Assembly: GCA_021771035.1 (NCBI GenBank)
Contig: JAETPU010000005.1
Span: 175,443 to 239,442 of the forward strand
DNA: 64,000 bases
Direction of reading: 5' to 3'
Origin: Marvinbryantia formatexigens
Lineage (GTDB): Bacteria; Bacillota; Clostridia; Oscillospirales; Ruminococcaceae
The notes below the pieces were generated by a model. The model saw only the letters and a list, made by a program, of their open reading frames with translations, searched no databases and had not been told where the DNA came from. Positions within the stretch are counted from its first letter, which is position 1, and every line of letters begins with the position of its first letter. Positions 1 to 8,733 of the stretch are shown here, in pieces. Both the position numbers and the translations under genes were made by a program.

Positions 1-927
1 GCCTCCGGTATGGCCGCCTCTGCCGCGGCCGTGATGACGGTGTGCAACCCGGGCGATCATATCATCTGCGTGAAGAATTCCTATATCAAAGGCTTTATTG
101 AAAAATTCTGTGTGAAAAAGCAGGGCATGACCGCTACCTTTGTGGGCGGAACCGATCTGCAGGAATTTGAGGATGCCGTGCGGCCCAACACCAAGCTGAT
201 TGTCATTGAATCCCCGGTTTCTCTCACCTTCTCCCTGCAGGATATCCGCGGCGTGGCGGCCATCGCCAAGAAAAACGGCATCAAAACCTATATTGACAAC
301 TCCTATTGTACCCCGATTTTCCAAAATCCGCTGGATTTGGGCATCGATATGGTGATGCACACCGCCTCCAAATATTTGGGCGGGCACAGCGATATCATCG
401 GCGGTGTCCTGGTCTCCAATGACGAGGAATTCATGAAGGAGATCCGGGATTTCCGCGGATCCTATGGCGCAATTATCGGCCCTATGGAGGCCTGGCTCAT
501 GATGCGCGGAATGCGTACATTGGACGTAAGGCTCCAGCGCCACCAGGAAACCGCTTTGAAGGTTGCCCATTACCTGGAGGCAAACGATCATGTAAGCATT
601 GTGCACTACCCGGGATTGGAGAGCCATCCCCAGTATGAACTGATGAAATCCCAGCAGCGCGGCAACTGCGGGCTCATGAGCTTTGAAATCGACACCAAGG
701 ACGATGAAGCGGTCTACAGTTTTGTGCGCGGCCTGAAGATCTTCCAAATCGGCGTCTCCTGGGGCGGCTTTGAGAGCTTGGTCTGCACACCCTTTATGCG
801 CAGTAAGGATGAGCAGTCCGCGAAGGATCAGGGAGCAAACAGCCGGATGCTGGTGAGAATTCACTGCGGCCTGGAGGGCGCGGACAATCTCATCGAGGAT
901 TTGGAAAACGGCTTCAAAAATATGTAA
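1..927 (+). CDS. PLP-dependent transsulfuration enzyme (cystathionine gamma-synthase / methionine gamma-lyase family), 5' truncated
   Basis: The reading frame is open from base 1, so the N-terminus lies outside the window; 308 residues are visible. The protein belongs to the Cys/Met metabolism PLP-enzyme family (fold type I aminotransferases), which make or break C-S bonds of cystathionine, homocysteine or methionine. Visible landmarks are the ASGMAA-type PLP phosphate loop at the very start, the YIDNSYCTP segment, and the Schiff-base lysine in SKYLGGHSD (codon at 370-372). The C-terminus (VRIHCGLE, LIEDLENGF) is typical. Which reaction it performs cannot be decided from the part seen. A strong terminator follows 19 bases after the stop, so it ends its transcript. 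Confidence 0.9.
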   Translation, partial: ASGMAASAAAVMTVCNPGDHIICVKNSYIKGFIEKFCVKKQGMTATFVGGTDLQEFEDAVRPNTKLIVIESPVSLTFSLQDIRGVAAIAKKNGIKTYIDNSYCTPIFQNPLDLGIDMVMHTASKYLGGHSDIIGGVLVSNDEEFMKEIRDFRGSYGAIIGPMEAWLMMRGMRTLDVRLQRHQETALKVAHYLEANDHVSIVHYPGLESHPQYELMKSQQRGNCGLMSFEIDTKDDEAVYSFVRGLKIFQIGVSWGGFESLVCTPFMRSKDEQSAKDQGANSRMLVRIHCGLEGADNLIEDLENGFKNM

Positions 928-945
928 TTCGGCGCGGTTCCATAC

Positions 946-975
946 AAAAACCCGGATGCGTAGCATCCGGGTTTT
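946..975 (+). terminator. Rho-independent terminator of the transsulfuration gene
   Basis: A perfect stem CCCGGATGC / GCATCCGGG with a short GTA-type loop is flanked by A5 and T5, so it may work in both directions. On the minus strand it would face the AraC-type gene region, which ends about 80 bases further on. Confidence 0.9.
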
Positions 976-1055
976 TGTGGTTTGGCTTTAAAATATCCCC
1001 GGCACAAATTTATAAAAGGGGACACCCACAGAGTTCATATTTTAATTTTATGGAT

Positions 1056-1889
1056 TCACCATTTGTTGAAGTGGGTATTGAAGTATACGTTTCGATAGGC
1101 GGTGGGGGAGCATGCGGTGTGGTACCGGAAAAAGTGGACGAATTGGTTTTCGTTCTGAAAGCCAAGGCGAGCGGAAATCTCCTTGACGGAGTAGGCGGTC
1201 ACGCTCAATAGCTCCTGGGCCTGGCGGATGCGCTGGGCGCTGATATATTCCTTGAGAGTGACACCCAGCTGCTGTTTCATCAGCGTACTCAGGTAGTCCC
1301 TGTGATAGCCGAACTGCCGGGCTACCTCCAGGGCGCTCAAGGGCTCGTCTGAGTGCACGCGGATATATTCCGCAATTTCCCCCACCAGGCGCCGCTGGGG
1401 CTGGCGTTCCTGGCGCTGCAGCCATCCGAGCTCCTGAATGAGCATCAGGCATAAAGCGTCGCAGGATTCAGGCGGATACCCCGGCGTGTTGGAGATGTGC
1501 ACCAGCTGCTGCATCAGCAGGTGAAGCCGTGTATGCTCAGCGGTGCGCAGAAAGCAGAGCAGCTCAGGCTCCAAAGCCTCCAGGCGCTCCCCGGTGTCTG
1601 AAGTATCAGCCCCCAGGCGAAAGTGGGCCCAGTAAAAGGAGGTGTGTCCGGTGCTGGTCCGGGTGCCCTCATGCTGCCTTCCGGGGCGCAATAGCAGGAT
1701 ATCCCCTTTTTTGGCCTGCAGGGGGAGTCCATTTTCCTGCATGAAAATTTCTCCGCTGCGCACATAGAGAATCTCATAGGAATCGATGATACGGCGGCGG
1801 TGGATCCAGGGCTCCCGGGTTTCAAAGAGCCCGCAGGAACAGTAGGACAGCATAAGGGGGGAACTTGTTTGGGCATTCAGAAGGATCAT
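1056..1889 (-). CDS. AraC-family transcriptional regulator
   Basis: Protein of 277 residues if translation starts at the ATG at 1889; a longer frame upstream runs into the divergent gene and has no better ribosome site. The N-terminal half is a cupin-like sensing domain (IDSYEILYVRSGEIFMQE, KGDILLLRPGRQHEG). The C-terminal ~100 residues hold two helix-turn-helix motifs (ALEVARQFGYHRDYLSTLMK and VKEISARLGFQNENQFVHFF) followed by the usual SPTAYR end. It is transcribed divergently from the GH127 gene, so it most likely senses an arabinose-containing sugar and controls that gene; the ligand is inferred from context only. Confidence 0.9.
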   Translation of the reverse strand: MILLNAQTSSPLMLSYCSCGLFETREPWIHRRRIIDSYEILYVRSGEIFMQENGLPLQAKKGDILLLRPGRQHEGTRTSTGHTSFYWAHFRLGADTSDTGERLEALEPELLCFLRTAEHTRLHLLMQQLVHISNTPGYPPESCDALCLMLIQELGWLQRQERQPQRRLVGEIAEYIRVHSDEPLSALEVARQFGYHRDYLSTLMKQQLGVTLKEYISAQRIRQAQELLSVTAYSVKEISARLGFQNENQFVHFFRYHTACSPTAYRNVYFNTHFNKW

Positions 1890-2022
1890 CTCGGATTTTC
1901 TCACTTCCTCTGTGTTTTTGCAACTTGTTTGTGTCGTCCTCTCTGAGTATAGTAATAGCATAAGCAGTGCGATTTCGCAAGAAAATACCGGGAAAACTTC
2001 CAGGAAAGAGAGGAGAACCTCC

Positions 2023-3921
2023 ATGAAACCATTGACCACCCTCAAGGCGGTGCCCTTTGAGGCCACAAAGATTGAACACGGATTTTGGCATGATCTCCAG
2101 CAGCTGGATGCCGATGTCTCCATTTGGAGCATCTATGAGCAGTTTCAGGAAACCGGGCGTTTTGACGCCATGAACTGCCACTGGGAGGAGGGGAAGGGCC
2201 CCAAGCCCCATATTTTCTGGGATTCGGATATTGCCAAGTGGTGCGAAAGCGCGGCTTACCTGCTGGTGCGCTGCAGGGATCCAAGGCTGGAAGAGATTGT
2301 GGATGAGGTGGTGGGGGCTATCCGCGAACACCAGCAGCCGGACGGATATTTTAACTCCTACTATCTGGCGGTAGAGCCCCAAAACCGCTTCACCCAGCGT
2401 ATGAACCATGAGCTGTACTGCCTGGGGCATTGGATTGAGGCCGCCGTGGCCTATGATAAAGCCACGGGGAAGGGGGAGTTCCTGGCTTTCGTGGAACGGT
2501 ATGTCCGCCTGGTGGACCGTGTTTTCCGCCAGGAGCACTCCGCCGCGTTTGTAACGCCGGGCCATGAGGAAATTGAACTGGCCCTCATGAAGCTGTACCG
2601 CCACACCGGGAAGGAACAGTACCGGGAGCTGTGCCTTTATTTCCTGGATCACCGCGGCGAGGATCCCGATGAGCAGAACGCAGACTGGATCAACCGCCTG
2701 TATGCCCAGGATTTTCTTCCCGTGCGCCAGCAGCGCACCGCCGAGGGCCACGCCGTGCGGGCTATGTACCTCTACTGCGGGATGGCGGACGCCGCCTATT
2801 CCTGCGGGGACGAGGCTATGGCGCAGGCCTGCCGGGCCCTGTTCGAAAACGCTGTGGGCAGGCGGATGTACATCACGGGCGGAATCGGATCCTCCAGCGT
2901 GGGCGAGGCCTTCACCGTGGACTATGACCTGCCGAACCGCGAGGCCTATTCCGAGAGCTGCGCCGCCATCGGCCTTGCGCTGTTTGCGCGCCGGATGCAG
3001 CTGCTGGACAGGGATTCCCGGTACGCGGACGTAATTGAGCGCATTTTGTATAACGGCTTTCGTTCCAGTATGTCCCTGGACGGCACGGCCTTTTTCTATG
3101 AAAATCCCCTGGAAATCCTCCCGCAGTTTAACCATAAGGATACCTCTGTGCGTCAGAGGCAAAAGACCCGCTATCCGGATACCCAGCGCAAGCGGGTGTT
3201 TGACTGTTCCTGCTGCCCGCCCAACATCACCCGCCTGATTGCCAGCGTTGGAGATTTCCTGTATACCTATGAAGAATCTCCAAAAACCGTCTATGTCCAC
3301 CAGTACCTGGACAGCTCCACCCGGTTTGCCATGGCCGGAGTGCCGGTGGAGTTGAAGCAGACCACCCGGTATCCCGCGGATGGTGTTGTTTCACTGACGG
3401 TATCGTCCCCGGAGCCGCTTGGCCTGGCGCTGCGGATCCCGGGCTGGTGCCGGGGAGAGGCCGACCTTTCAGTGGACGGCGTGCCCCAGCAGCTGCAGAT
3501 GAAAAACGGATATGCGGCGGTGGAGCTCACCGGCGGCACGCACCAGATCACCCTTGCCTTTGCTATGGCTCCGCAGCTGGTGGAGTGCTCGCCCCATGTG
3601 GCGGCCAATGCCGGCCGGGCGGCGCTCACTTTGGGCCCGGTGGTGTACTGCCTGGAGGGCGTGGACAACGGAGAGGACTTGCGGGAGCTGGCAATTCTCA
3701 GGGATACCGATTATGAAATCAGCTACTCCCAGGAATGGGGCTGCAATCTCATCCAGGCGTCCGGCGTGCGCCGGAATGCAGAGGCCTTTGAACAGGCGGG
3801 AGAGCTGTACCACCTGCTGGGAAGCTCTCCCTATCTCCGGCAGGAACTGCGTTTTATTCCCTACTATGCCTTCGCCAACCGGGGTGAAACTGAAATGGTG
3901 GTGTGGATTCAGGTGCGGTAA
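2023..3921 (+). CDS. GH127 family beta-L-arabinofuranosidase (DUF1680)
   Basis: Cytoplasmic glycoside hydrolase of 632 residues, no signal peptide. GH127 enzymes remove beta-L-arabinofuranose from plant hydroxyproline-rich glycoproteins and related glycans by a cysteine-nucleophile, zinc-assisted mechanism. All catalytic residues known from HypBA1 have counterparts with the same spacing: E295 (acid/base; HypBA1 E322), E311-x-C313 (E338, C340) and C395-x-C397-C398 (C415, C417 nucleophile, C418). The start at 2023 follows AGAGGAG at good distance. A 133-base intergenic region shared with the AraC regulator should carry both promoters. Confidence 0.92.
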   Translation: MKPLTTLKAVPFEATKIEHGFWHDLQQLDADVSIWSIYEQFQETGRFDAMNCHWEEGKGPKPHIFWDSDIAKWCESAAYLLVRCRDPRLEEIVDEVVGAIREHQQPDGYFNSYYLAVEPQNRFTQRMNHELYCLGHWIEAAVAYDKATGKGEFLAFVERYVRLVDRVFRQEHSAAFVTPGHEEIELALMKLYRHTGKEQYRELCLYFLDHRGEDPDEQNADWINRLYAQDFLPVRQQRTAEGHAVRAMYLYCGMADAAYSCGDEAMAQACRALFENAVGRRMYITGGIGSSSVGEAFTVDYDLPNREAYSESCAAIGLALFARRMQLLDRDSRYADVIERILYNGFRSSMSLDGTAFFYENPLEILPQFNHKDTSVRQRQKTRYPDTQRKRVFDCSCCPPNITRLIASVGDFLYTYEESPKTVYVHQYLDSSTRFAMAGVPVELKQTTRYPADGVVSLTVSSPEPLGLALRIPGWCRGEADLSVDGVPQQLQMKNGYAAVELTGGTHQITLAFAMAPQLVECSPHVAANAGRAALTLGPVVYCLEGVDNGEDLRELAILRDTDYEISYSQEWGCNLIQASGVRRNAEAFEQAGELYHLLGSSPYLRQELRFIPYYAFANRGETEMVVWIQVR

Positions 3922-4082
3922 GGTGCGGCGCTGCCGATTCTGCTGTACGCCCGCCGCCGCAGCCTCTTGCTTGGCGGATTTGGCCCCACCTGCCAATGGA
4001 AGGATCTCCTGGAACTTTTACGGAGATGTTCTGAGCCTATCCTGAAAAATGCGGCCCCTGTCATGCCGTTTTTTCCATATGA

Positions 4083-4121
4083 AAATGCCCCGCTCTATCA
4101 TCCAGATAGGGCGGGGCATTT
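4083..4121. terminator. Hairpin downstream of the GH127 gene
   Basis: GCCCCGCTCTATC pairs with GATAGGGCGGGGC (one G-T pair). Only short T runs follow, so it is a moderate terminator candidate or an RNA-stabilising hairpin. Confidence 0.55.
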
Positions 4122-4589
4122 GGTATTGGTTACTGAACCCCCAGCTCTGCCGGAGGAGGTGTCTCGTAAAAAGCGTTAGCTTCAAGAGACGAGCGCAGCG
4201 AGATGCTGAAAACAAGCTGGAAAATTAGAAAACGCTCCGTTCGGCAGTGAAATGCCTGTTTACGGGCGGTAGGACAAGTCATGCAAACGATAGTTTTTCA
4301 ATGCGTCTTTAGAAACTAGCCGGTATGGCCTTCTGGGGTTTGATCAAGCCGCCGGCTTAGCTGATGGTCATGACTGTCTAATCGATAAGCTTGGGATGAA
4401 TAGCGGGGCCGAACCTTTCAGGGCCAAACGCACTTCTGCCGCGGGATACCCGAACGCTCCCGCAGCGCACTCCGCCGTTTTTGGGGGAGCCGGCCGGAAA
4501 ACCATGGCTGCCGTGGCTCCGGTCAAGGTCCCGCAGGCACGCCTCTTCACACACCGGCCGCACAGACGGCAGGTTTCTAAGGAGAACCT
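4122..4589. other. Intergenic stretch without recognisable gene
   Basis: Short overlapping frames exist on both strands, but none has a ribosome site or a recognisable family. No RNA motif seen. It separates the GH127 gene from the convergent nrdR. Confidence 0.5.
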
Positions 4590-5057
4590 TTACTGATCGC
4601 CCTTGAGGGATTCCAATTCCACCAAAAATGAGTGGATATCCTGGAAATCCCGGTAGACAGAGGCAAAGCGGATATAAGCCACCTGATCCAGATCCCGCAG
4701 TCGCTTGAGAGCCATTTCGCCAATCTGTGTAGAGGTAACCTCCCGCTGCAGGGCATTTTGGAAGTGGGATTCAATCTCATCCACCATGTTCTCCAGCTGC
4801 GGCAGGGAGACCGGACGTTTTTCGCAGGCGCGCAATAGGCCGTTGAGCAGCTTGGTGCGGTTGAACATCTCGTGGGTCCCGTTCTTTTTTATTACCATCA
4901 GCGGAAGCATCTCCACCACCTCATAGGTGGTGAACCGCTTGGAACACTTCAGGCATTCCCGCCTTCTGCGGATTTTCCCGCCCTCTTCCGCAGGCCGGGA
5001 ATCAATTACTTTACTTTCCAAATAACCGCAAAATGGACATTTCATCGTCAGAACCAT
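4590..5057 (-). CDS. nrdR: Transcriptional repressor NrdR
   Basis: ATP/dATP-sensing repressor of ribonucleotide reductase genes, 155 residues (family about 150). An N-terminal zinc ribbon has CPFCG and CLKCSKRF pairs with the RRRREC basic stretch; the ATP-cone follows ([24 protein letters not shown] is its start) and runs to the [11 protein letters not shown] and [10 protein letters not shown] motifs. The usual MKCPFCG start would be at 5045, but the ATG at 5057 is the one with an AGGTG ribosome site eight bases upstream, so it was chosen. A good promoter lies at 5228-5256. No nrd genes are in the window. Confidence 0.95.
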   Translation of the reverse strand: MVLTMKCPFCGYLESKVIDSRPAEEGGKIRRRRECLKCSKRFTTYEVVEMLPLMVIKKNGTHEMFNRTKLLNGLLRACEKRPVSLPQLENMVDEIESHFQNALQREVTSTQIGEMALKRLRDLDQVAYIRFASVYRDFQDIHSFLVELESLKGDQ

Positions 5058-5227
5058 GGCTTTCGCACCTGCGAAAGCATTCCTTTCCTATGGAGTTGAG
5101 AACAATTTGAAAATACAGGCACACCGCCGTGGACAGTGGACAGACTGTGCCATATCGAAAACGAAAACAGAAGTTTGCACATCAATTCGAACAAAGAAGA
5201 AAATACAGATTGTATACTCTTTTTGGT

Positions 5228-5256
5228 AGTATACCATGCAGAGTGTGGAAAAACAA
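5228..5256 (-). promoter_or_regulatory. Predicted sigma-A promoter of nrdR
   Basis: Reading the minus strand: TTGTTT, 17-base spacer, TATACT. The -10 lies inside a GTATAC...GTATAC inverted repeat, which might also be an operator. Confidence 0.65.
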
Positions 5257-5290
5257 GGGGAAGCTGGCGAAAACAACCGAATTTTTGGAT

Positions 5291-6094
5291 TTAGTTTTGT
5301 ACGGATTCAATGATGTTGGATAAAAACCGCCAGGATTCTACCAAATCCTGCGGACTGCCGAAACTCTTGGAATATAATTCGATCATCAGGGTGTCCACGC
5401 CGCCCAGCCCATCCAGCTGGGAGAGGATTTTTATAAAATCCAAAGTACCGGCCCCTGGCGCTAGGCAGTCGCTGTCCGGGGAATTGTCGCTGATGTGGAT
5501 ATGCTTCAGGCAGCTGCCCATGGCGTTTAGCATCTGGGAAATTTCCATCCCGGAGCGCAGCGCCTGCTTAAAGTCCGCTGTAAAGGCAATTTCATCGTGC
5601 AGCTCCCGGCGCAGGGCGCGGATAAAGTCCAGACTGCTGCACCTGGTGCGCGGCACATTCTCCTGGCAGACCGTGACGCCGAACTGCTGGCCCAGGTTGT
5701 TGAGAATCCGGTAGCGCTCGGCATAGGTCTCGATACTGCAGGTCCCTTTCAGGCGGTCGCCATGGAATACCATCACATGGGCTCCAAGCTGCTGGGCCGC
5801 GTCAAAGATACGGCGGTATAATTCCAATCCGTCCTCAAGGCGTCCGGGATACTCGCTGAAAAAGAAAAGATATTCCCACTCCGAGGTAAAGGGGTGGATG
5901 GACGGCACCTGCATTCCGTAAGTATCTAAAATTCCCCGGAGTTCCCGCAGGGCGTCAGGGGAAAATTCCGAAAAGGTGTTGAAAAACACCTCGCAGCAGT
6001 TTATCCCGTTTTCTCCCAATAGCCGCAGGCTCTGCGCCAGGGGCATGGGATAAAAGCAGGCTGACGATACGCCGGCTTGCATTTGTTTTTTCAT
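5291..6094 (-). CDS. Sugar phosphate isomerase/epimerase-like TIM-barrel protein (AP endonuclease 2 superfamily)
   Basis: Protein of 267 residues in the xylose isomerase-like TIM-barrel superfamily. Features are the early GINCCEVFF strand, VPSIHPFTSEWEYLF, the HVMVFHGD strand end, the VCQENVPR glutamate, the FTADFKQALRSG strand with metal-ligand Asp, KHIHISDNSP with two His and Asp, and a terminal MIELYS glutamate. These supply the usual Glu/Asp/His metal site. Substrate unknown; cyclic polyols or keto-sugars are typical for the family. The start at 6094 has a perfect AGGAGGG site; the ATG eight codons upstream does not. Confidence 0.82.
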   Translation of the reverse strand: MKKQMQAGVSSACFYPMPLAQSLRLLGENGINCCEVFFNTFSEFSPDALRELRGILDTYGMQVPSIHPFTSEWEYLFFFSEYPGRLEDGLELYRRIFDAAQQLGAHVMVFHGDRLKGTCSIETYAERYRILNNLGQQFGVTVCQENVPRTRCSSLDFIRALRRELHDEIAFTADFKQALRSGMEISQMLNAMGSCLKHIHISDNSPDSDCLAPGAGTLDFIKILSQLDGLGGVDTLMIELYSKSFGSPQDLVESWRFLSNIIESVQN

Positions 6095-6262
6095 GGAAGA
6101 ACCCTCCTGTGGTGGCAATTATTTTCACTTGCCTGCTATGCGGCGCCAATGGTATCCTAAAGCTGTATCAACGGGACAGCTCCGGACGCAGGCATTGCCG
6201 CAAAGGGCGGATGTGGGTGAAAGCGGGCTTTGGGCTGTCCGGGTTTAAGGAGGTAACGCCAG

Positions 6263-6514
6263 ATGGATAAAATACACTTGCAGTTGGGGCGCCTCAACGC
6301 CTTTTCCCGCTATCTTCTGGGTTGGGTTTTGCCCGGGGCCTGCGCCGCCTTTTTTGCGGCCTGTGTCCTGCGGATAATAGGGCTGTGGGAGGTTTCCCTC
6401 TTTTTCACCGCGGCAAAGGCTTCTGAGGTTTTGTGGGAATTCGGTTTCGCGTATATGATTGCCCTGATGGCCGCTTCCGGCATTTGCGAATGGCTTCTGA
6501 GGCGCTCCCGGTAG
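6263..6514 (+). CDS. Small two-helix membrane protein, unknown function
   Basis: Protein of 83 residues with a strong AAGGAGG site nine bases before the ATG. Two hydrophobic segments, roughly residues 16-40 (YLLGWVLPGACAAFFAACVL) and 57-76, are joined by a polar loop; basic residues at the C-terminus (LLRRSR) suggest that end is cytoplasmic. I do not recognise the family. A hairpin at 6836-6869 could end its transcript. Confidence 0.65.
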   Translation: MDKIHLQLGRLNAFSRYLLGWVLPGACAAFFAACVLRIIGLWEVSLFFTAAKASEVLWEFGFAYMIALMAASGICEWLLRRSR

Positions 6515-7121
6515 CGCCGGGAACAGGCGGTCTAAGGGGAAAGAACCCTTTGGGGGCCGGAGCCTCTTTCGCCGGGGATGTCTCCCCGGAAAGGACAGAT
6601 TTCCCCGGCCCGGGCTGCCGGTGATCCCCTGGCTGCTGCACGGGACAGTATCCCTCCGCTGCCGGTTGGGCTTGCCCGGTATCCTGAAAACCAGCTTGCC
6701 GCCCTGGCACTTGCGTGCTGCGGGCCCGTGGTGTGCGGGATTTCGCCCGTCCCTGATAACCGTCCGCGGTGCTTGGAAGCTATGCGGTGCCCGATAGGAA
6801 GAATTTGGGTGTATATGAGAACTATTTATGAGGTAAAATCCTGCCGGCCCTGGGCTCGGCGGGATTTTCTGCCTTCTATTATAACGGATCTGGGGGAAGG
6901 GTTCCAGAACCAGCTGAAAAATAACCGCATTTTGAGCGCTGGGTTTAAAGGGGGAACCCGGCGCAATCTCCGGCAGGCATTCGGGAGACGCACCGGCCCC
7001 CGGGCCGGCGGGATAGTATGGAATAATTTTACTGTCACTGGCATAAACTGTACTCCAGCTGCCAATAGTGAAGACAACCGTATCCACAAGGCGTTTTGAC
7101 ATCGACGGCAGGAGGATTGAA
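6515..7121. other. Gene-free spacer
   Basis: G+C-rich sequence with long overlapping frames on both strands that lack ribosome sites and resemble nothing known. The only structured item is the hairpin at 6836-6869. Confidence 0.45.
6836..6869. terminator. Terminator-like hairpin
   Basis: AAATCCTGCCG pairs with CGGCGGGATTT (one wobble) around a 10-base loop, followed by TTCT on the plus strand and a T run on the minus strand. Possible end of the small membrane-protein transcript. Confidence 0.55.
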
Positions 7122-7475
7122 ATGGAACATATACTCAAGAAGAGCATCGCCATCCCGGCCCTCAGGCTCAGGGACAGCCTGAGCGGGGCAAAACAGAGCG
7201 AATCAGCCGGGGAAAATCAAACGATCTTGGAAAAAATCCGGGGCGTGCGCCGGGAATTGGCGCGCCAGCAGCAGGAATTTGACCGGGTTGTGGACAACGA
7301 CCTGGTGGAGAGCTGTATCTACCGGATTCTGGCGTTAGAGAGCGAATACCGGTATCTGCTGGGGCTGGCCCGGCGGCGCGGCGTAAAGCTGGATAACCTG
7401 GGCAGGGCGTCCGGGCGTTTGCAGGCACGGCAGGAATACCCACCGCGTACCTGCGGGCTTTCATCAGGATTGTGA
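7122..7475 (+). CDS. YaaL-type DUF2508 protein
   Basis: Protein of 117 residues; start at 7122 chosen because of AGGAGG upstream. The central helical part (residues ~40-85, with FDRVVDNDLVESCIYRI and SEYRYLLGLARRRGV) matches the DUF2508/YaaL pattern: a short alpha-helical protein ending in a conserved aromatic YRYLL. The C-terminal 30 residues look unstructured. The function of the family is unknown. In Bacillus yaaL lies between recR and bofA; here it still precedes bofA but recR is 45 kb away. Confidence 0.7.
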   Translation: MEHILKKSIAIPALRLRDSLSGAKQSESAGENQTILEKIRGVRRELARQQQEFDRVVDNDLVESCIYRILALESEYRYLLGLARRRGVKLDNLGRASGRLQARQEYPPRTCGLSSGL

Positions 7476-7505
7476 CATCATGGATTGACAAGGGAGAGGA
7501 CAGAA

Positions 7506-7754
7506 GTGGGACAGACAATTTGGATCGTCATTATGGTTATGCTGTTTTTGCTGATGATGGGGCTGTACCGGAACCTTCGGCATCCCGGCAGGACGGCGCT
7601 GCTGGGCGTCTGCAGCGGAACCGCGGGGCTGCTGGGGGTGCATGTGCTGGGGATTGGCCTGGCGGTCAACGGATATACCCTATTTTTTAGTTGCGTACTG
7701 GGGCTTCCAGGTGTTATTATGATGCTGGTGTTAAAACTGATCCTGCAGCTGTAG
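7506..7754 (+). CDS. bofA: BofA-like pro-sigma-K processing inhibitor family protein
   Basis: Protein of 82 residues with GTG start after AGGGAGAGG. Three hydrophobic segments (residues ~4-17, 31-48, 55-80). The last part (LAVNGYTLFFSCVLGLPG followed by a hydrophobic helix) matches the BofA signature in which an Asn-containing loop and a GxPG turn join two helices. In Bacillus BofA holds the SpoIVFB protease inactive during sporulation; many clostridia keep a homologue. It directly follows the DUF2508 gene (30-base gap) and is closed by the terminator at 7797. Confidence 0.78.
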   Translation: MGQTIWIVIMVMLFLLMMGLYRNLRHPGRTALLGVCSGTAGLLGVHVLGIGLAVNGYTLFFSCVLGLPGVIMMLVLKLILQL

Positions 7755-7796
7755 TGCTGGCCGGCATTGGGAATTTGCGGCAATATTTGCACAGCC

Positions 7797-7823
7797 GGGG
7801 CGGAGGGTTTCCGCCCCTTTTTT
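7797..7823 (+). terminator. Rho-independent terminator after bofA
   Basis: GGGGCGGA / TCCGCCCC stem, five-base loop, then T6. Confidence 0.9.
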
Positions 7824-7914
7824 GCGGTTGGCGCCGTTTGTGAAGCGCAGCGCGGCAGGCCTGGGCCCGGGCAGTACCCGGGACATCAATACAAAATCGG
7901 GAAGGGTTGATAGG

Positions 7915-8364
7915 ATGCCGCATCAGATAACTCAGAAGTGGCTGCGCTATAGCGGCGATGCCTTTGAGGACTTGGCCGACGCCTACTGGGTGCGCCAGCA
8001 GGTGTTTGTGGACGAGCAGGGCTTCAAGGAGGAATTTGACGAAACGGATAAAATTGCTCACCATGTGGTTCTCTGCCTGCATGGACGCCCCGCCGCCACC
8101 GGCAGGCTGTTCTGTACGCCGGACGGCTGGGTGATAGGCCGGGTTGCCGTGCAAAAGGATTCCCGCGGCCTGGGGCTCGGGCTCAAAGTGATGCAGGCCC
8201 TGGAGGAGCGCGCCTGGCAGCTTGGGGCCGGGGAAATCCGCCTGATGGCGCAGGAGCGCGCCCGGGGATTCTATGAGCGGGCCGGCTATCGGGATACCGG
8301 CGTTCACTGCATGGAGGAGGGCTGTCCCCATGTTTGGATGCGAAAAGAGCTGTCCGCAAGCTGA
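7915..8364 (+). CDS. GNAT family N-acetyltransferase (ElaA-like)
   Basis: Protein of 149 residues from the ATG at 7915; an upstream in-frame ATG at 7822 overlaps the preceding terminator and was rejected. Features are the N-terminal RQQVFVDEQGF and DETDKIAHHVV, typical of the ElaA-like branch, then strand beta-4 IGRVAVQKDSRGLGLGLKVM with the R/Q-x-x-G-x-G/A acetyl-CoA loop, and the C-terminal FYERAGY motif. The acceptor substrate is unknown. Confidence 0.85.
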   Translation: MPHQITQKWLRYSGDAFEDLADAYWVRQQVFVDEQGFKEEFDETDKIAHHVVLCLHGRPAATGRLFCTPDGWVIGRVAVQKDSRGLGLGLKVMQALEERAWQLGAGEIRLMAQERARGFYERAGYRDTGVHCMEEGCPHVWMRKELSAS

Positions 8365-8453
8365 TGAAATTCCCCCTTCTGGGAAGAAAACTCCCGGAAA
8401 TTGAGCCGCCCCGCGGGAATCAGACAAACTTTTCGCGAAAAAGATTTAAAGTT

Positions 8454-8486
8454 TTGTAAAGAAAAGCCTGGTTTTTCATGTATAAT
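8454..8486 (+). promoter_or_regulatory. Promoter for the two-component operon
   Basis: Perfect -10 TATAAT at 8481-8486. No ideal -35: TTGTAA at 8454 gives a 21-base spacer and TAAAGA an 18-base spacer. It implies a leader of about 240 nt. Confidence 0.5.
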
Positions 8487-8509
8487 AGAATAAAAGGCAT
8501 TTGTTTTAT

Positions 8510-8549
8510 GGGAGCCTATTCAAAAGGCACAACAGCCCAGTAGGCTCCC
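8510..8549 (+). other. Leader hairpin upstream of the response regulator
   Basis: Perfect nine-base stem GGGAGCCTA / TAGGCTCCC with a 22-base loop. It starts about 18 bases after the predicted transcription start and is not followed by a T run. Confidence 0.5.
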
Positions 8550-8733
8550 TTAACTGGGGACGTGCCGCCGGCAGCGGATCCGGAGCCCATAAGGGCTTTT
8601 GGTTCCTAGCGGCAGGCATCGCCCAAAGCGGCTTTTCGATGGCCAGCCGTCGGGGCCGGGGCAAAACACGCGACAATATTTTTGTACTGATAGACGAAAG
8701 CCGGTTTGAGGCCGGGGTGAGGAGGAACGCGCT

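Noticed and set aside
1822..3300. 492-codon minus-strand frame
   Set aside because: Antisense shadow of the GH127 gene, whose catalytic residues are all in the plus frame.
6578..7099. 173-codon frame and a 302-codon frame on the other strand
   Set aside because: No ribosome site, no recognisable domain, and they cross the terminator-like hairpin at 6836.
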